Part shown: piece after piece, positions 37,633 to 47,328 of the stretch
Position numbering within the stretch: the first letter of the stretch is position 1
How the letters are laid out: every line of letters begins with the position of its first letter
From: Ruegeria sp. R13_0
Lineage (GTDB): Bacteria; Pseudomonadota; Alphaproteobacteria; Rhodobacterales; Rhodobacteraceae
Direction: 5' to 3'
Length of the DNA: 64,000 nucleotides
Assembly (NCBI RefSeq): GCF_017743995.1
Contig: NZ_JAGHRB010000012.1
Span: 62,001 to 126,000, forward strand
Notes under the pieces: model-generated
The model's database searches: none
The model's input: only the letters and a program-made list of their open reading frames with translations
Told to the model about the DNA's origin: nothing
Position numbers and translations under genes: made by a program

Positions 37633-37658
37633 GACCCCGGGCACAAAAACCCGGGGTC
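37633..37658. terminator. hairpin downstream of the amidase gene
   Basis: GACCCCGGG (37633-37641) and CCCGGGGTC (37650-37658) pair around CACAAAAA. It sits 14 bases after the amidase stop. On the minus strand CGCTTGCTT follows, a weak tail; on the plus strand GATTTCTTTG. The 37416-37632 stretch beyond it shows no gene. Confidence 0.6.
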
Positions 37659-37671
37659 GATTTCTTTGGGA

Positions 37672-39111
37672 TCAGCCGGAGGGTGACATTTGTTCCCAAA
37701 GAGGCTTGCACATCTGCCCGACCCGCGCCTCGATCGCCGCCGCCGCATCGACCGCCAGATCTTCACGCCAACGACGCGCAGCGATCTGAACATTGATTGG
37801 CTGCGGGCCGTTGGGCAATTCTGCCAGTCTTGCCGGAACGCAGGCGGCAGGCAGGCCAAGGAAGTTCATCGCATAAGAATAGACCGCGCAGCCCAGAACC
37901 TCATGCACGCCCTCGGCCCCTTCGGTGTCTCGGTCCGGCTTGAAAAAGGGTTGAGGCAGGAATGGCGACAGGACCAGAGGGTAATCTTCAAGGAAGAGGG
38001 ACCATTCACGGGCATAGTGGCTGCGTTTGGCGAGCATTCGCAGCAGTTCAGTCTCGACGATAGGCGGGAATTCCTGAAAATAGACCTCGAAGATATCTTG
38101 GATGGTTTGCGAACCGGCCGCCTGGATATCGGATTTCAGAAGGGTCAGAACCTCACCCATCAAGGTGCGGTATCCGATGCGACCGCATTCGAAGACATCA
38201 GGGGGATCGACCTCGTCGACCTGATAGCCCGCATCGACCAGCGCGTCGCGCGCGGTTTCCAGCGCCTTTTCAACCTCTGTATGAAGGGCGTATCCGAATG
38301 TGTTCTTGGTAAAGGCCACTTTGATCGGGGTGTCCAAAGCCTCACCCCGCCATGGCAGGGGTACATGAAACGGGTCTCGACGGTCTGGGGCGATCAGGCT
38401 GGGCATCGACAGGGACAGGTCGGCTGCGGACCGGGTGATCAGGCCCTGAACGGACATGGATTGGGCGAGTATTCCGCGCTCGGCCGTTTGGCTGGGGTTC
38501 CAGGCAGGGACGCGACCAAGGCCGGGTTTGACTGTCACCGCCCCGTTGGCGGCAGCCGGAAACCTGAGGCTTCCGCCAATGTCGTTTCCATGCGCCAAAG
38601 CGCCAATCCCGGCCATGACGGCAGCCCCGGCACCGCCCGACGACCCTCCGGTCGAGATATGCCGCCCCCACGGATTATGCGTGCGCCCATAAAGCGGATT
38701 ATCGGTGTCGGCGCGGAAGGAAAACTCGGGCGTGTTGGTCCGGCCAATAACGATGGCACCGGCATTCTGAAGGTTTGATACAACAGGCGCGTCATCAGGG
38801 GCGATGACATCTTTCAGCGCCACGACCCCGTTTGTGGTGGCGTGGCCCTTCTGGTCGACATTTATCTTGATGGTCACCGGCACCCCTTGCAGCGGCCCGG
38901 TCGGTGCCCCAGCTGCCCGCGCGTGATCCAAGGCGCGCGCGCGTTCTAAGGCCTGCTGGCTCAGATCCTCGACCACGGCGTTCAGGTCGGGATTGACGGC
39001 ATTCATACGTGAGATGGAGGAGGCAACGGCGTCCTCAGCACTCAGGTCACCGTTGCGGGTCAGGGTGGTCAGCTCAGTGGCGCTGAGTTGCCAGATTTTG
39101 CTTTGAGTCAT
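37672..39111 (-). CDS. amidase signature family protein
   Basis: 479 aa Ser-cisSer-Lys hydrolase. The catalytic lysine lies in V-P-V-T-I-K-I-N-V-D near residue 83. The signature G-G-S-S-G-G-A-G-A-A-V holds the two serines. Members hydrolyse small amides such as acetamide, carbamates or acyl-amides; the GatA role is unlikely because gatB/gatC are absent. It lies 63 bases downstream of prpE, and a strong hairpin covers its ribosome binding site. Confidence 0.92.
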   Translation of the reverse strand: MTQSKIWQLSATELTTLTRNGDLSAEDAVASSISRMNAVNPDLNAVVEDLSQQALERARALDHARAAGAPTGPLQGVPVTIKINVDQKGHATTNGVVALKDVIAPDDAPVVSNLQNAGAIVIGRTNTPEFSFRADTDNPLYGRTHNPWGRHISTGGSSGGAGAAVMAGIGALAHGNDIGGSLRFPAAANGAVTVKPGLGRVPAWNPSQTAERGILAQSMSVQGLITRSAADLSLSMPSLIAPDRRDPFHVPLPWRGEALDTPIKVAFTKNTFGYALHTEVEKALETARDALVDAGYQVDEVDPPDVFECGRIGYRTLMGEVLTLLKSDIQAAGSQTIQDIFEVYFQEFPPIVETELLRMLAKRSHYAREWSLFLEDYPLVLSPFLPQPFFKPDRDTEGAEGVHEVLGCAVYSYAMNFLGLPAACVPARLAELPNGPQPINVQIAARRWREDLAVDAAAAIEARVGQMCKPLWEQMSPSG

Positions 39112-39112
39112 G

Positions 39113-39145
39113 GGCCCTCACTGTCTTAGCAAGACAGTAAGGGGC
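39113..39145 (-). promoter_or_regulatory. hairpin between prpE and amidase covering the amidase SD
   Basis: ACTGTCTT (39120-39127) and AAGACAGT (39131-39138) pair around AGC, with outer GGCCC/GGGCC pairing. On the minus-strand mRNA the 3' arm includes GAGGG, the only SD-like stretch before the amidase ATG (39111). It may attenuate prpE read-through or gate amidase translation. Confidence 0.55.
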
Positions 39146-39174
39146 CTGTTTCAGGTTGCAAGAGGGGGGCCGCG

Positions 39175-41064
39175 CTACTGAGCGTAACCAATCGTCTGCA
39201 ACGCGTCCTTGATCTCGTCCAGGATGGCGGGATCGTCGATGGTCGCGGGCATCTTGTAGTCTTTGCCATCGGCAATCGACACCATGGTGCCCCGCAGGAT
39301 CTTGCCCGAGCGGGTCTTGGGCAGGCGGTCCACCACCACGGCCAGTTTAAAGGCAGCCACAGGGCCGATTTTGTCTCGGACCATCTTGACGACTTCGTTC
39401 GAAACCTCGGCATGGTCACGGTCGGCACCGGTATTCAGACAAAGGAAACCCACTGGCATCTGGCCTTTCAACTGGTCTGACACTCCGATCACCGCGCATT
39501 CGGCCACATCGGGGTGGGCGGCCAGTACCTCTTCCATGCCGCCGGTCGACAGGCGGTGGCCCGCGACGTTGATCACGTCATCGGTGCGCGCCATGATATA
39601 TAGGTAACCATCCTCGTCGATCATGCCCGCATCGCCGGTCTCATAGTAGCCGGGGAAGTGGTTCAGGTACGAGCTTTTGAACCGCTCTTCGGCGTTCCAC
39701 AGCGTCGGCAAAGTGCCCGGAGGCAGCGGCAGCTTGACCGCGATCGCGCCTAGCTCACCCGGTTTCAGCGGATGGCCGCCTTCGTCGAGGATCTGAACGT
39801 CATAGCCTGGCATCGGCTTGGCCGGAGATCCCAACTTGACCGGAAGCTCCTCGATCCCCAGCGGGTTGCCTGCGATTGCCCAGCCGGTCTCGGTCTGCCA
39901 CCAGTGGTCAATGATCGGAACGTTCAGCGCGTCCTGCGCCCAGGTGATCGTATCGGGGTCGGCGCGCTCGCCCGCAAGATACATGGCGCGCAGACCGGAC
40001 AGGTCGTATTTGCCAATCAACTCACCCTTGGGGTCTTCACGCTTGACGGCGCGGATCGCGGTGGGGGCGGTGAAGAAACTGCGCACGTTGTGCTCGGAGA
40101 TCACCCGCCAGAAGGTGCCCGCGTCGGGGGTGCCGACGGGTTTGCCCTCGAACACGATGGTGGTGTTGCCGTGGATCAGCGGGGCGTAGCAGATGTACGA
40201 GTGGCCAACGACCCAACCTACATCCGATGCGGCCCAGAACACATCACCCGGATCGACATTGTAGATATTCTTCATCGACCAGTTCAACGCAACCAGATGC
40301 CCGGCGGTCGGGCGCACAACGCCTTTGGGCGCGCCCGTGGTGCCCGAGGTATAGAGGATATAGGCCGGATCATTGCCGGCGACCGGCACACACTCGGCAG
40401 GCTCGACGCCGTATTGGAAGCCATGCCAGTTGAAGTCGCGCCCCTCGATCAGCTGGGCCACTTCCTGTTCGCGCTGGAAGATGACGCAGAACTCGGGCTT
40501 GTGGCTGGCCAGGTCGATGGCGCCGTCCAGCAGAGGTTTGTAGTGAACCACGCGGCCCGGCTCCAACCCGCATGAGGCGGCGATGATGGCTTTGGGCTTG
40601 GCATCGTCGATCCGTACAGCCAGTTCGTTGCTGGCAAAGCCGCCGAACACCACAGAATGCACGGCACCCAGACGGGCACAGGCCAGCATCGCCTCGAGCG
40701 CTTCGGGGATCATCGGCATGTAGATGATGACACGGTCGCCTTTTTCAACGCCCTTGGCACGCAGCGCACCGGCAAGCGTTGCCACTCGGTTCCGCAGCTC
40801 GACATACGAGATCTCGCGCTTGGTATGGGTGATCGGGCTGTCATATATGATGGCTGTCTGTTCGCCGCGCCCGTTTTCCACATGGCGGTCGACGGCATTC
40901 CAGCAGGTATTAACCTGCGCGTCGCTGAACCATTCGTACAGAGGGGCGTTGTCGGCAAACAAGGCTTTGCTGGGGGCCGAGACCCAATCAATGCCTTTGG
41001 CGGCATCCATCCAGAACGCCTCGGGGTCGTTTTTCCAGCCATCGTAAACGTCTTGATATGCCAT
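39175..41064 (-). CDS. prpE: propionyl-CoA synthetase (propionate-CoA ligase)
   Basis: 629 aa ANL-family adenylating enzyme that activates propionate to propionyl-CoA. AMP-binding core Y-T-S-G-T-T-G-A-P-K-G, then W-W-Q-T-E-T-G-W, Y-Y-E-T-G-D and the C-terminal K-T-R-S-G-K-I-L-R-G, whose lysine is a known acetylation switch in the family. N-terminal M-A-Y-Q-D-V-Y-D-G-W and the length match PrpE rather than Acs (~650 aa). TTTGCAAA half-sites lie in the 268-bp upstream gap. With the mutase at 75-2201 it supplies the propionate route. Confidence 0.96.
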   Translation of the reverse strand: MAYQDVYDGWKNDPEAFWMDAAKGIDWVSAPSKALFADNAPLYEWFSDAQVNTCWNAVDRHVENGRGEQTAIIYDSPITHTKREISYVELRNRVATLAGALRAKGVEKGDRVIIYMPMIPEALEAMLACARLGAVHSVVFGGFASNELAVRIDDAKPKAIIAASCGLEPGRVVHYKPLLDGAIDLASHKPEFCVIFQREQEVAQLIEGRDFNWHGFQYGVEPAECVPVAGNDPAYILYTSGTTGAPKGVVRPTAGHLVALNWSMKNIYNVDPGDVFWAASDVGWVVGHSYICYAPLIHGNTTIVFEGKPVGTPDAGTFWRVISEHNVRSFFTAPTAIRAVKREDPKGELIGKYDLSGLRAMYLAGERADPDTITWAQDALNVPIIDHWWQTETGWAIAGNPLGIEELPVKLGSPAKPMPGYDVQILDEGGHPLKPGELGAIAVKLPLPPGTLPTLWNAEERFKSSYLNHFPGYYETGDAGMIDEDGYLYIMARTDDVINVAGHRLSTGGMEEVLAAHPDVAECAVIGVSDQLKGQMPVGFLCLNTGADRDHAEVSNEVVKMVRDKIGPVAAFKLAVVVDRLPKTRSGKILRGTMVSIADGKDYKMPATIDDPAILDEIKDALQTIGYAQ

Positions 41065-41151
41065 CAGGCCCTCCTCCCAAAATCACTGCAACTGTTGTTA
41101 GGCAGCGATAGGGCAGTGGGCAAGCGGCGCGAGTGACGGCGCGTCAGTTTA

Positions 41152-41272
41152 TCGCAAAATATTTGCAGGATGGCCAAAAACAGCCTGCAAATTTTTGCAA
41201 ACCTCAAGATTTTATGGAATTTAGCAGGTTCAGAATAGGATTTTGCAAACCTGCAAATTTTTGAGTGCAAAG
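41152..41272 (-). promoter_or_regulatory. cluster of TTTGCAAA-type half-sites upstream of prpE
   Basis: Perfect TTTGCAAA at 41194-41201 and 41242-41249; partial copies TCGCAAAA (41152), TTTGCAGG (41162), CCTGCAAA (41184 and 41250) and GTGCAAAG (41265). Two pairs have centres 10 bp apart, one 8 bp. This is the type of palindromic half-site bound by RamB/ScfR/PccR regulators of short-chain acyl-CoA metabolism. No regulator gene of that family is in this window. Confidence 0.7.
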
Positions 41273-41292
41273 GGTTTTGGCTGAGTCGGACA

Positions 41293-41317
41293 GCCAGACA
41301 CCCGCAGGATGTCTGGC
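41293..41317 (-). terminator. hairpin downstream of the malic enzyme gene
   Basis: GCCAGACA (41293-41300) and TGTCTGGC (41310-41317) form a perfect 8-bp stem 16 bases beyond the malic enzyme stop. The tail is not T-rich, so termination efficiency is doubtful. It separates that gene from the operator cluster. Confidence 0.45.
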
Positions 41318-41332
41318 GTTGATCTAGCCGCT

Positions 41333-43606
41333 CTAGCCGTAGTGGGTTACGGGCGTGCCGGCGATTGCAGCCATATTCAGCAACCCCCGTGAGGTGATCG
41401 AAGGGGTCACGATATGTGCCTTGTTGCCCATGCCCATCAGGATCGGACCAACTTCGATTCCGTCGGCTTTCATCTTCAGAACGTTGCGCACGCCACTTGC
41501 GGCATCCGCATGCGCGAAGATCAGGACATTCGCAGCACCCTCAAGGCGTGAGGCGGGGAAAATACGCTCGCGCAGTTCGGGGTTGAGGGCCGTGTCTAGG
41601 TTCATCTCGCCTTCATAAGTGAAGTCGCGCGGTTCGCTGTCCAGAATGCCAATTGCCTCACGCAGTCGCTTGCCCGAGCCTTCGGCCTGGTTGCCAAATT
41701 GCGACTGCGAGCAGAAGGCAATCTTGGGCTCCAGCCCGAAACGCCGCACGTGGCGGGCAGCGCCCAGCGTGATCTCGGCCAGTTCTGCCGGATTCGGCAA
41801 TTGCCGTACGTGGGTGTCGGCGATGAATAGCGGGCCGTCCTCGAGAATCATCAGCGACAAAGCCCCATGTGGACGCAGGTCTGGGGTGCCCAGAACCTGC
41901 TCGACGTAATTCAAATGCCAGCGGTATTCGCCGAACGTGCCGCAGATCATGCTGTCGGCTTCGCCGCGCTGAACCATGATTGCGCCAATCGCGGTGGAAT
42001 TTGTGCGCATGATCGCCTTGGCCAGATCGGGGGTGACGCCGCGGCGCTGCATGATTTGGTGGTAAGAGTTCCAATAGTCGTAGTAGCGCGGGTCGTTTTC
42101 CGGGTTCACGATCTGCAGATCTTTGCCGGGACGGACGACCAGACCCAGACGCTCACAGCGGGCCTCGATCACTTCGGGGCGGCCAATCAGGATCGGAGTT
42201 TCGGTCGTTTCTTCAAGGATGGCCTGCGCGGCGCGCAAAACGCGTTCGTCTTCACCCTCGGCAAAAACGATCCGACGGCTTGAGGCTGCAGCGGCCTCGA
42301 ACACGGGGCGCATAAGAAGGGCAGATTTGAAGACGGTCTGGTTCAGCTTTTCCTTGTAAGCCTCAAGGTCGTCGATCGGACGTTTGGCAACGCCGCTGTC
42401 CATTGCGGCCTTCGCAACCGCAGACGATACGATCCCCACGAGGCGCGGATCAAAGGGTTTAGGGATAAGGTAGTCCGGGCCAAAAGTCAGCTGTTCGCCT
42501 TTATAGGCCGCGGCGGCCTCGGCGCTTGTGGTGGCGCGGGCCAATTCGGCAATGCCTTCAACGCAGGCAACCTGCATCTCGTCATTGATCTCGGTCGCGC
42601 CGACATCCAGCGCGCCGCGAAAGATGAAGGGGAAACACAGCACGTTGTTGACTTGATTTGGAAAATCGCTGCGTCCGGTCGCGATGATCGCATCCGGTGC
42701 GACCTCACGCGCGGCTTCGGGCAGGATTTCGGGCGTCGGGTTGGCCAGAGCGAAAATGATCGGGCGATCGGCCATCTTCTCGACCATCTCGGGTTTCAAA
42801 ACATTCGGGCCGCTCAAACCCAGGAACAGATCGGCCCCGCCGATCACGTCATCCAAGGTGCGCAGGTCGGATTTCTGGGCGAACTGATCTTTGTGCGGAT
42901 TCATATCCTCGGCGCGGCCCTCATAGACCAGCCCGTGAATGTCGCACAGCCAGATATTCTCGCGCTTGACGCCAAGTTTGACCAGCATATTGAGGCAGGC
43001 GATCCCGGCCGCTCCACCACCGGTCGAGACGATTTTTATGTCTTCGAACTTCTTGCCAGCGACGTGCAGCGCATTTCGGGCGGCGGCCCCGACAACAATG
43101 GCGGTTCCGTGCTGGTCGTCGTGAAAAACGGGGATGTTCATTCGCTCGCGACACAGCTTTTCGACGATGAAGCAATCGGGGGCCTTGATGTCTTCAAGGT
43201 TAATTGCACCGAAGGTCGGCTCCAACGCGCAGACGACATCGGCCAGTTTTTCGGGGTCCGGCTGGTCGACCTCGATGTCGAAGCAGTCGATACCAGCGAA
43301 TTTCTTGAACAGGACGGCCTTGCCCTCCATCACCGGTTTCGAGGCGAGGGCACCGATATTGCCCAGCCCCAGAACGGCTGTCCCATTCGATACCACGGCC
43401 ACAAGATTGCCGCGCGCCGTATAGTGTTCCGCGTTCGAGGGGTCGGCCTTGATCTCAAGACTGGCCTCGGCCACGCCCGGCGAATAGGCGCGCGCAAGAT
43501 CACGGCCGTTTGCCATCGGCTTTGTAGCCTTGATTTCAAGCTTTCCGGGCTTGGGATGAGCGTGGTAGTCAAGCGCGGCCTGCCGCAAGCTGGGTGTGTC
43601 AGACAT
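41333..43606 (-). CDS. NADP-dependent malic enzyme with phosphotransacetylase-like domain
   Basis: 757 aa fusion. Residues ~1-430 are malic enzyme: [23 protein letters not shown], and NAD(P) fold [10 protein letters not shown]. Residues ~435-757 resemble phosphate acetyltransferase ([11 protein letters not shown]), normally catalytically silent and regulatory, acetyl-CoA-sensing. This is MaeB architecture. It decarboxylates malate to pyruvate plus NADPH, needed when cells grow on propionate or acetate. Weak half-sites (43716, 43733) lie upstream too. Confidence 0.95.
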   Translation of the reverse strand: MSDTPSLRQAALDYHAHPKPGKLEIKATKPMANGRDLARAYSPGVAEASLEIKADPSNAEHYTARGNLVAVVSNGTAVLGLGNIGALASKPVMEGKAVLFKKFAGIDCFDIEVDQPDPEKLADVVCALEPTFGAINLEDIKAPDCFIVEKLCRERMNIPVFHDDQHGTAIVVGAAARNALHVAGKKFEDIKIVSTGGGAAGIACLNMLVKLGVKRENIWLCDIHGLVYEGRAEDMNPHKDQFAQKSDLRTLDDVIGGADLFLGLSGPNVLKPEMVEKMADRPIIFALANPTPEILPEAAREVAPDAIIATGRSDFPNQVNNVLCFPFIFRGALDVGATEINDEMQVACVEGIAELARATTSAEAAAAYKGEQLTFGPDYLIPKPFDPRLVGIVSSAVAKAAMDSGVAKRPIDDLEAYKEKLNQTVFKSALLMRPVFEAAAASSRRIVFAEGEDERVLRAAQAILEETTETPILIGRPEVIEARCERLGLVVRPGKDLQIVNPENDPRYYDYWNSYHQIMQRRGVTPDLAKAIMRTNSTAIGAIMVQRGEADSMICGTFGEYRWHLNYVEQVLGTPDLRPHGALSLMILEDGPLFIADTHVRQLPNPAELAEITLGAARHVRRFGLEPKIAFCSQSQFGNQAEGSGKRLREAIGILDSEPRDFTYEGEMNLDTALNPELRERIFPASRLEGAANVLIFAHADAASGVRNVLKMKADGIEVGPILMGMGNKAHIVTPSITSRGLLNMAAIAGTPVTHYG

Positions 43607-43768
43607 CGGCGGTAAAGCTCCCTTTGAAATTTGATTTAGCCTTAAACTATTTTTCTGGGCTTGGCTACGCCGCGTCTCAAGCTTGGCAAAACCTGCCCCT
43701 TTCCTTGATTAATTGTCGCAAAATTTCTAAGAACTGCAAATTCCTGCCATCTGCTCTGAGACCCAAAA

Positions 43769-44473
43769 ATGCCCAACGACTTCAAAATGGCACCTTCCGA
43801 GGTGTTCCCGCCATCCCGTTTCCGCTTTGGGGTGGACCGGTTCTGGTTCTGGGCTGCGCTCGGCGTTGCGACTCTGATCCTCGGGTGTATTGCCTTGTTC
43901 CCGTTGCGGGCTGAGGTATTCAACCAGGAAGGCGGATTGATCGAGACGATCTCGGCGGCTGGCTTGTTCACGGCTGGGGTTGTGGCCTTGGTCAAATACC
44001 GAGGCCTCGCGCGGCTTTACATCGGCGTGGGGTGCCTGCTTCTGGCCGAGCGTGAGCTTGAGGCGGATATTTACGCGGAAGGCTCTGTGCCATTTGCCCT
44101 GCTAAGCGGCTTGGACGGTCTGCTGGACATGACGCTGGTGCGTGTCGCCCTGGCGGTCGTCGTGCTGGGGGGCGTGCTGTGGCATGGCATTCCCAACGCG
44201 TGGCGGGCGGTCAGGGTTCAGGCGCCCTTCCTTGCGATCTTTGTGCTGGCCGGGCTGGCCGCCGTTGTGGCGCAGGGGCTCGAGGAAATCTCGGGCCTGT
44301 ATCAGGCCACGATGTCTTCGGTCATGAAGACGCGTCTGTTTGTTCTGGAAGAAACGCTCGAGATGTATTTTTCGATTGGCATTCTGGCGTCGGTTCTGAT
44401 CGGATGGCCGAAAGAACCGACTGACGAGAGCTTGCATGACCCAGACAGCGCACGCGGCGAACACCCGCGCTGA
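43769..44473 (+). CDS. polytopic membrane protein, hypothetical
   Basis: 234 aa with about six hydrophobic helices: F-W-F-W-A-A-L-G-V-A-T-L-I-L-G at ~25-45, others near 60-80, 120-140, 150-170 and 195-215. A conserved acidic run E-E-T-L-E-M-Y-F-S-I-G-I-L lies near the C-terminus, and E-L-E-A-D appears earlier. Start ATG 43769; no function is recognised. The final 38 bases overlap the next gene in another frame. Confidence 0.75.
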   Translation: MPNDFKMAPSEVFPPSRFRFGVDRFWFWAALGVATLILGCIALFPLRAEVFNQEGGLIETISAAGLFTAGVVALVKYRGLARLYIGVGCLLLAERELEADIYAEGSVPFALLSGLDGLLDMTLVRVALAVVVLGGVLWHGIPNAWRAVRVQAPFLAIFVLAGLAAVVAQGLEEISGLYQATMSSVMKTRLFVLEETLEMYFSIGILASVLIGWPKEPTDESLHDPDSARGEHPR

Positions 44474-45539
44474 AATCCGTTTGCCGACGCAGGAGTTGCG
44501 CGACGATATTCCGTTCTACACCAAGGTGTTGGGGATGCAGATGGATATGATCTATCCTGCTGACGATCCTCGAACTGCCGTGTTTTCCGGCCATGGCCTA
44601 CGGGTGCGGATCGAGAAGGATGCGCCCGAAACCCCCGGCACCTTACGCATTCTGACTGAAAACCCCGATGGCTTTGCAAATGGCGACCGGGTTCTGGTAG
44701 CTCCGAATGGCACGCGTATCGAAATCGAGGACCTCGATCCCCCTCTGGTGATGCCTGAAACGGTGCATTCCTTTGTGGTGCGCAGGCTAAAGGATCAGGC
44801 GCCGTGGATCATCGGGAGGGCCGGGATGCACTATCGCGATCTGGTGCCGGATCGTTTGGGCGGGTCGATCATTGCCAGCCATATTCGCATCCCCGATGGC
44901 GGCCCTGTGCCGGATATGGTGCATTTCCATAAGGTCGGGTTTCAGCTGATCTTCTGCATCCACGGCTGGGTTGATGTCGTTTACGAAGATCAGGGCGACA
45001 AATTGCGCCTGACCGCCGGGGATTGCTTTATCCAACCGCCGGAAATCCGCCACCGCGTGCTGGAAGCCTCGGACAATGTGCAGGTGATCGAGATCGGCGT
45101 TCCGGCCGAACATGTCACCGAAATTGATCACGAGATGACTTTGCCGACGCCGCATCTGCGCCCCGACCGGGAATGGCAGGGGCAACGCTTTGTTTACAAT
45201 CAGGCGAAAGATGCGGATTGGGTGCCGTTCCGGCTGCCGGGATACATCTGCCGCGACACTACGATTGCCGAGAACACCAAGGGCGTTGCTGGTGTTCAGG
45301 TCGTCCGGCGCGGGCAGGGCGAGCCGGTCTGGGCCAGCCACGACACCGACATCCATTTCACCTTCGTCATGAACGGAGAGGTCACTCTGGAGGGCGAAGG
45401 CCGTGACCCCTATCAACTGGAGCAAGGGGATGCCTTTGTGATACCACCGGGTATGCGCACACGCTTGTCGCAGCCCTCTGACGATGTGGAACTGCTCGAG
45501 GTGACCTTGCCGGGGGTGTTCAAAACGGTGCTGGAATAA
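44436..45539 (+). CDS. VOC-cupin-cupin fusion protein
   Basis: 367 aa. The first ~115 residues look like one half of a vicinal-oxygen-chelate fold (E-I-R-L-P-T-Q-E-L-R-D-D-I-P-F-Y-T-K-V-L-G-M). Two cupin barrels follow: cupin 1 with M-V-H-F-H-K-V-G-F-Q and E-I-R-H-R, cupin 2 with S-H-D-T-D-I-H-F-T-F and P-P-G-M-R-T-R. Metal-dependent sugar- or acid-modifying roles are possible; substrate unknown. ATG 44436 overlaps the membrane gene by 38 bases. It is separate from the salvage operon by a hairpin at 45549-45566. Confidence 0.82.
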   Translation: MTQTAHAANTRAEIRLPTQELRDDIPFYTKVLGMQMDMIYPADDPRTAVFSGHGLRVRIEKDAPETPGTLRILTENPDGFANGDRVLVAPNGTRIEIEDLDPPLVMPETVHSFVVRRLKDQAPWIIGRAGMHYRDLVPDRLGGSIIASHIRIPDGGPVPDMVHFHKVGFQLIFCIHGWVDVVYEDQGDKLRLTAGDCFIQPPEIRHRVLEASDNVQVIEIGVPAEHVTEIDHEMTLPTPHLRPDREWQGQRFVYNQAKDADWVPFRLPGYICRDTTIAENTKGVAGVQVVRRGQGEPVWASHDTDIHFTFVMNGEVTLEGEGRDPYQLEQGDAFVIPPGMRTRLSQPSDDVELLEVTLPGVFKTVLE

Positions 45540-45548
45540 ATGCACGGT

Positions 45549-45575
45549 GGGGCTTCTATTCGCCCCTCGTTTTCC
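45549..45575 (+). terminator. weak terminator before the salvage operon
   Basis: GGGGC (45549-45553) pairs with GCCCC (45562-45566), followed by TCGTTTTCC. It ends the VOC-cupin gene; the salvage operon then begins at 45624. Confidence 0.5.
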
Positions 45576-45623
45576 GGTAGGGTTTGAATTTCTGACCAAC
45601 TGATCAAAAAATGGGGAACCGCC

Positions 45624-46016
45624 ATGTCGCTTAAAGATGCCGCCTTGAAGGTCCGCGAAAACGCCCATGCGCCTTATTCGAACTTCAAGGTGGGCGCGGC
45701 GATTCTGTCGGGATCAGGGACGCTCTATGTTGGATGCAACGTTGAGAACGTGGCCTATCCCGAAGGCACTTGTGCCGAGGCGGGCGCAATTGCCGCCATG
45801 GTCGCCTCGGGCGAGACCGAGCTGGCCGAGGTCTATGTCGTTGCCCAAAGCCCGCAGCCAGTGCCGCCTTGTGGTGGCTGCCGTCAGAAACTGGCCGAGT
45901 TTGGCACGCGGGATGTAAAGGTCACCTTGGCGACAACCGACGGCGCCGAGCTGGAAACCACGATCGGACAGCTTTTGCCCGGCGCATTTGACGCCTCGCA
46001 CATGCAGGACAGCTGA
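45624..46016 (+). CDS. cdd: cytidine deaminase
   Basis: 130 aa. Zinc ligands Cys50 (T-C-A-E), Cys83 and Cys86 (P-C-G-G-C-R-Q), with Glu52 as proton shuttle. It converts cytidine and deoxycytidine to uridine and deoxyuridine for salvage. It opens the operon cdd-deoA-deoB-add-upp; the gap to deoA is 4 bases. Confidence 0.96.
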   Translation: MSLKDAALKVRENAHAPYSNFKVGAAILSGSGTLYVGCNVENVAYPEGTCAEAGAIAAMVASGETELAEVYVVAQSPQPVPPCGGCRQKLAEFGTRDVKVTLATTDGAELETTIGQLLPGAFDASHMQDS

Positions 46017-46020
46017 CCGC

Positions 46021-47328
46021 ATGGATGCACGTTCGATCATCGCTAAACTGCGTCGCAGCGAAGTGCCCACCGGGCCAGAGCTTACGTGGTTTGCCCAAGG
46101 TCTGGCCGATGGCAGCGTCAGTGACGCGCAGGCTGGGGCCTTTGCGATGGCCGTCTGTATGGGCGGGCTGGGCGCGAAGGGTCGTGCCGACCTGACCGTT
46201 GCAATGCGAGACAGCGGCGATGTGCTGCGCTGGGATCTGGATGGTCCGGTGATCGACAAACACTCCACGGGCGGTGTCGGCGATTGCGTCAGCCTGATTC
46301 TGGCTCCGGCCCTTGCCGAATGTGGGGCTTATGTGCCCATGATCTCGGGCCGTGGGCTGGGCCACACGGGCGGTACGCTGGACAAGCTTGAGGCGATTCC
46401 GGGCGTCACCACTCAGATCGGGCAGGAGCGTCTGACGCAGGTATTGCGCGACACCGGGGCTGCGATTGTCGGCGCGACAGGGCAGATCGCGCCTGCAGAC
46501 AAACGGCTTTATGCGGTGCGGGATGTGACGGCGACGGTGGAGAGCCTCGATCTGATCACGGCCTCGATCCTGTCCAAGAAACTCGCGGCAAGTCCTGATG
46601 CGCTGGTGCTGGATGTCAAAACCGGCAGTGGCGCGTTCATGAAAACCATTGAAGACGCGCGCGAGCTAGCTCAGGCGCTGACCGCAACTGCTAACGCTGC
46701 CGGCTGCCGAACCTCCGCCGTCATCACCGATATGAACCAACCTCTGGCCTCGGCACTGGGCAACGCGTTGGAGGTGGCCGAGGTCATGAAGGTCCTGACC
46801 GAAGGGGGAGCGTCTCCTCTGGCCGAAATCTCTGCCGAATTGGGCGGGGTGTTGCTGGTGGATGCGGGTATCTCTGAAACAGTAGATCAGGGCCGTGCCA
46901 CAATTGCCGAGATCATTCGGGATGGCCGCGCCGCAGAACGGTTTGGTCGCATGATGGCCGCCGTTGGAGGCCCTGTGCAATTTGTTGAGACGTGGTCGCG
47001 GTTCCTGCCCGAAGCCAGCGTGATCACCGAGGTGGCAGCTCCGCGTGATGGATACATCACCGCCATCGACGGTGAGGCTTTGGGGCTGGCCGTGGTCGCT
47101 CTGGGCGGTGGGCGTCAGGTGGAAAGCGATGTAATCGACCCGGCTGTGGGCCTGTCAAACATGGTGCGCTTGGGCGAGCGGGTCGCCAAAGGTGCGCCTT
47201 TGGCCGCTGTTCACGCAGCGCGCGAGGACGCGGCAGCTCAGGCGGCTCAGAGCGTATTGGCGGCGATCACGATCGGTGATGCTCCGGTTGCCCCGCCCGA
47301 TCTGGTGCATGAAAGGATCACGGCATGA
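46021..47328 (+). CDS. deoA: thymidine phosphorylase
   Basis: 435 aa nucleoside phosphorylase II. It begins D-A-R-S-I-I-A-K-L-R-R; the signature region is K-H-S-T-G-G-V-G-D, then D-V-K-T-G-S-G-A-F-M. It splits thymidine or deoxyuridine to base and deoxyribose-1-phosphate, which DeoB handles next. ATG 46021 chosen because an earlier in-frame start lies inside cdd. Its stop overlaps deoB by ATGA. Confidence 0.95.
   Translation: MDARSIIAKLRRSEVPTGPELTWFAQGLADGSVSDAQAGAFAMAVCMGGLGAKGRADLTVAMRDSGDVLRWDLDGPVIDKHSTGGVGDCVSLILAPALAECGAYVPMISGRGLGHTGGTLDKLEAIPGVTTQIGQERLTQVLRDTGAAIVGATGQIAPADKRLYAVRDVTATVESLDLITASILSKKLAASPDALVLDVKTGSGAFMKTIEDARELAQALTATANAAGCRTSAVITDMNQPLASALGNALEVAEVMKVLTEGGASPLAEISAELGGVLLVDAGISETVDQGRATIAEIIRDGRAAERFGRMMAAVGGPVQFVETWSRFLPEASVITEVAAPRDGYITAIDGEALGLAVVALGGGRQVESDVIDPAVGLSNMVRLGERVAKGAPLAAVHAAREDAAAQAAQSVLAAITIGDAPVAPPDLVHERITA

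Noticed and set aside
37423..37644. 73-codon minus-strand open frame after nadK
   Set aside because: It crosses the amidase terminator hairpin and shows no SD or coding bias.
44673..44680. TTTGCAAA match
   Set aside because: It lies inside the VOC-cupin coding sequence (Phe-Ala-Asn codons) and is not near a promoter.
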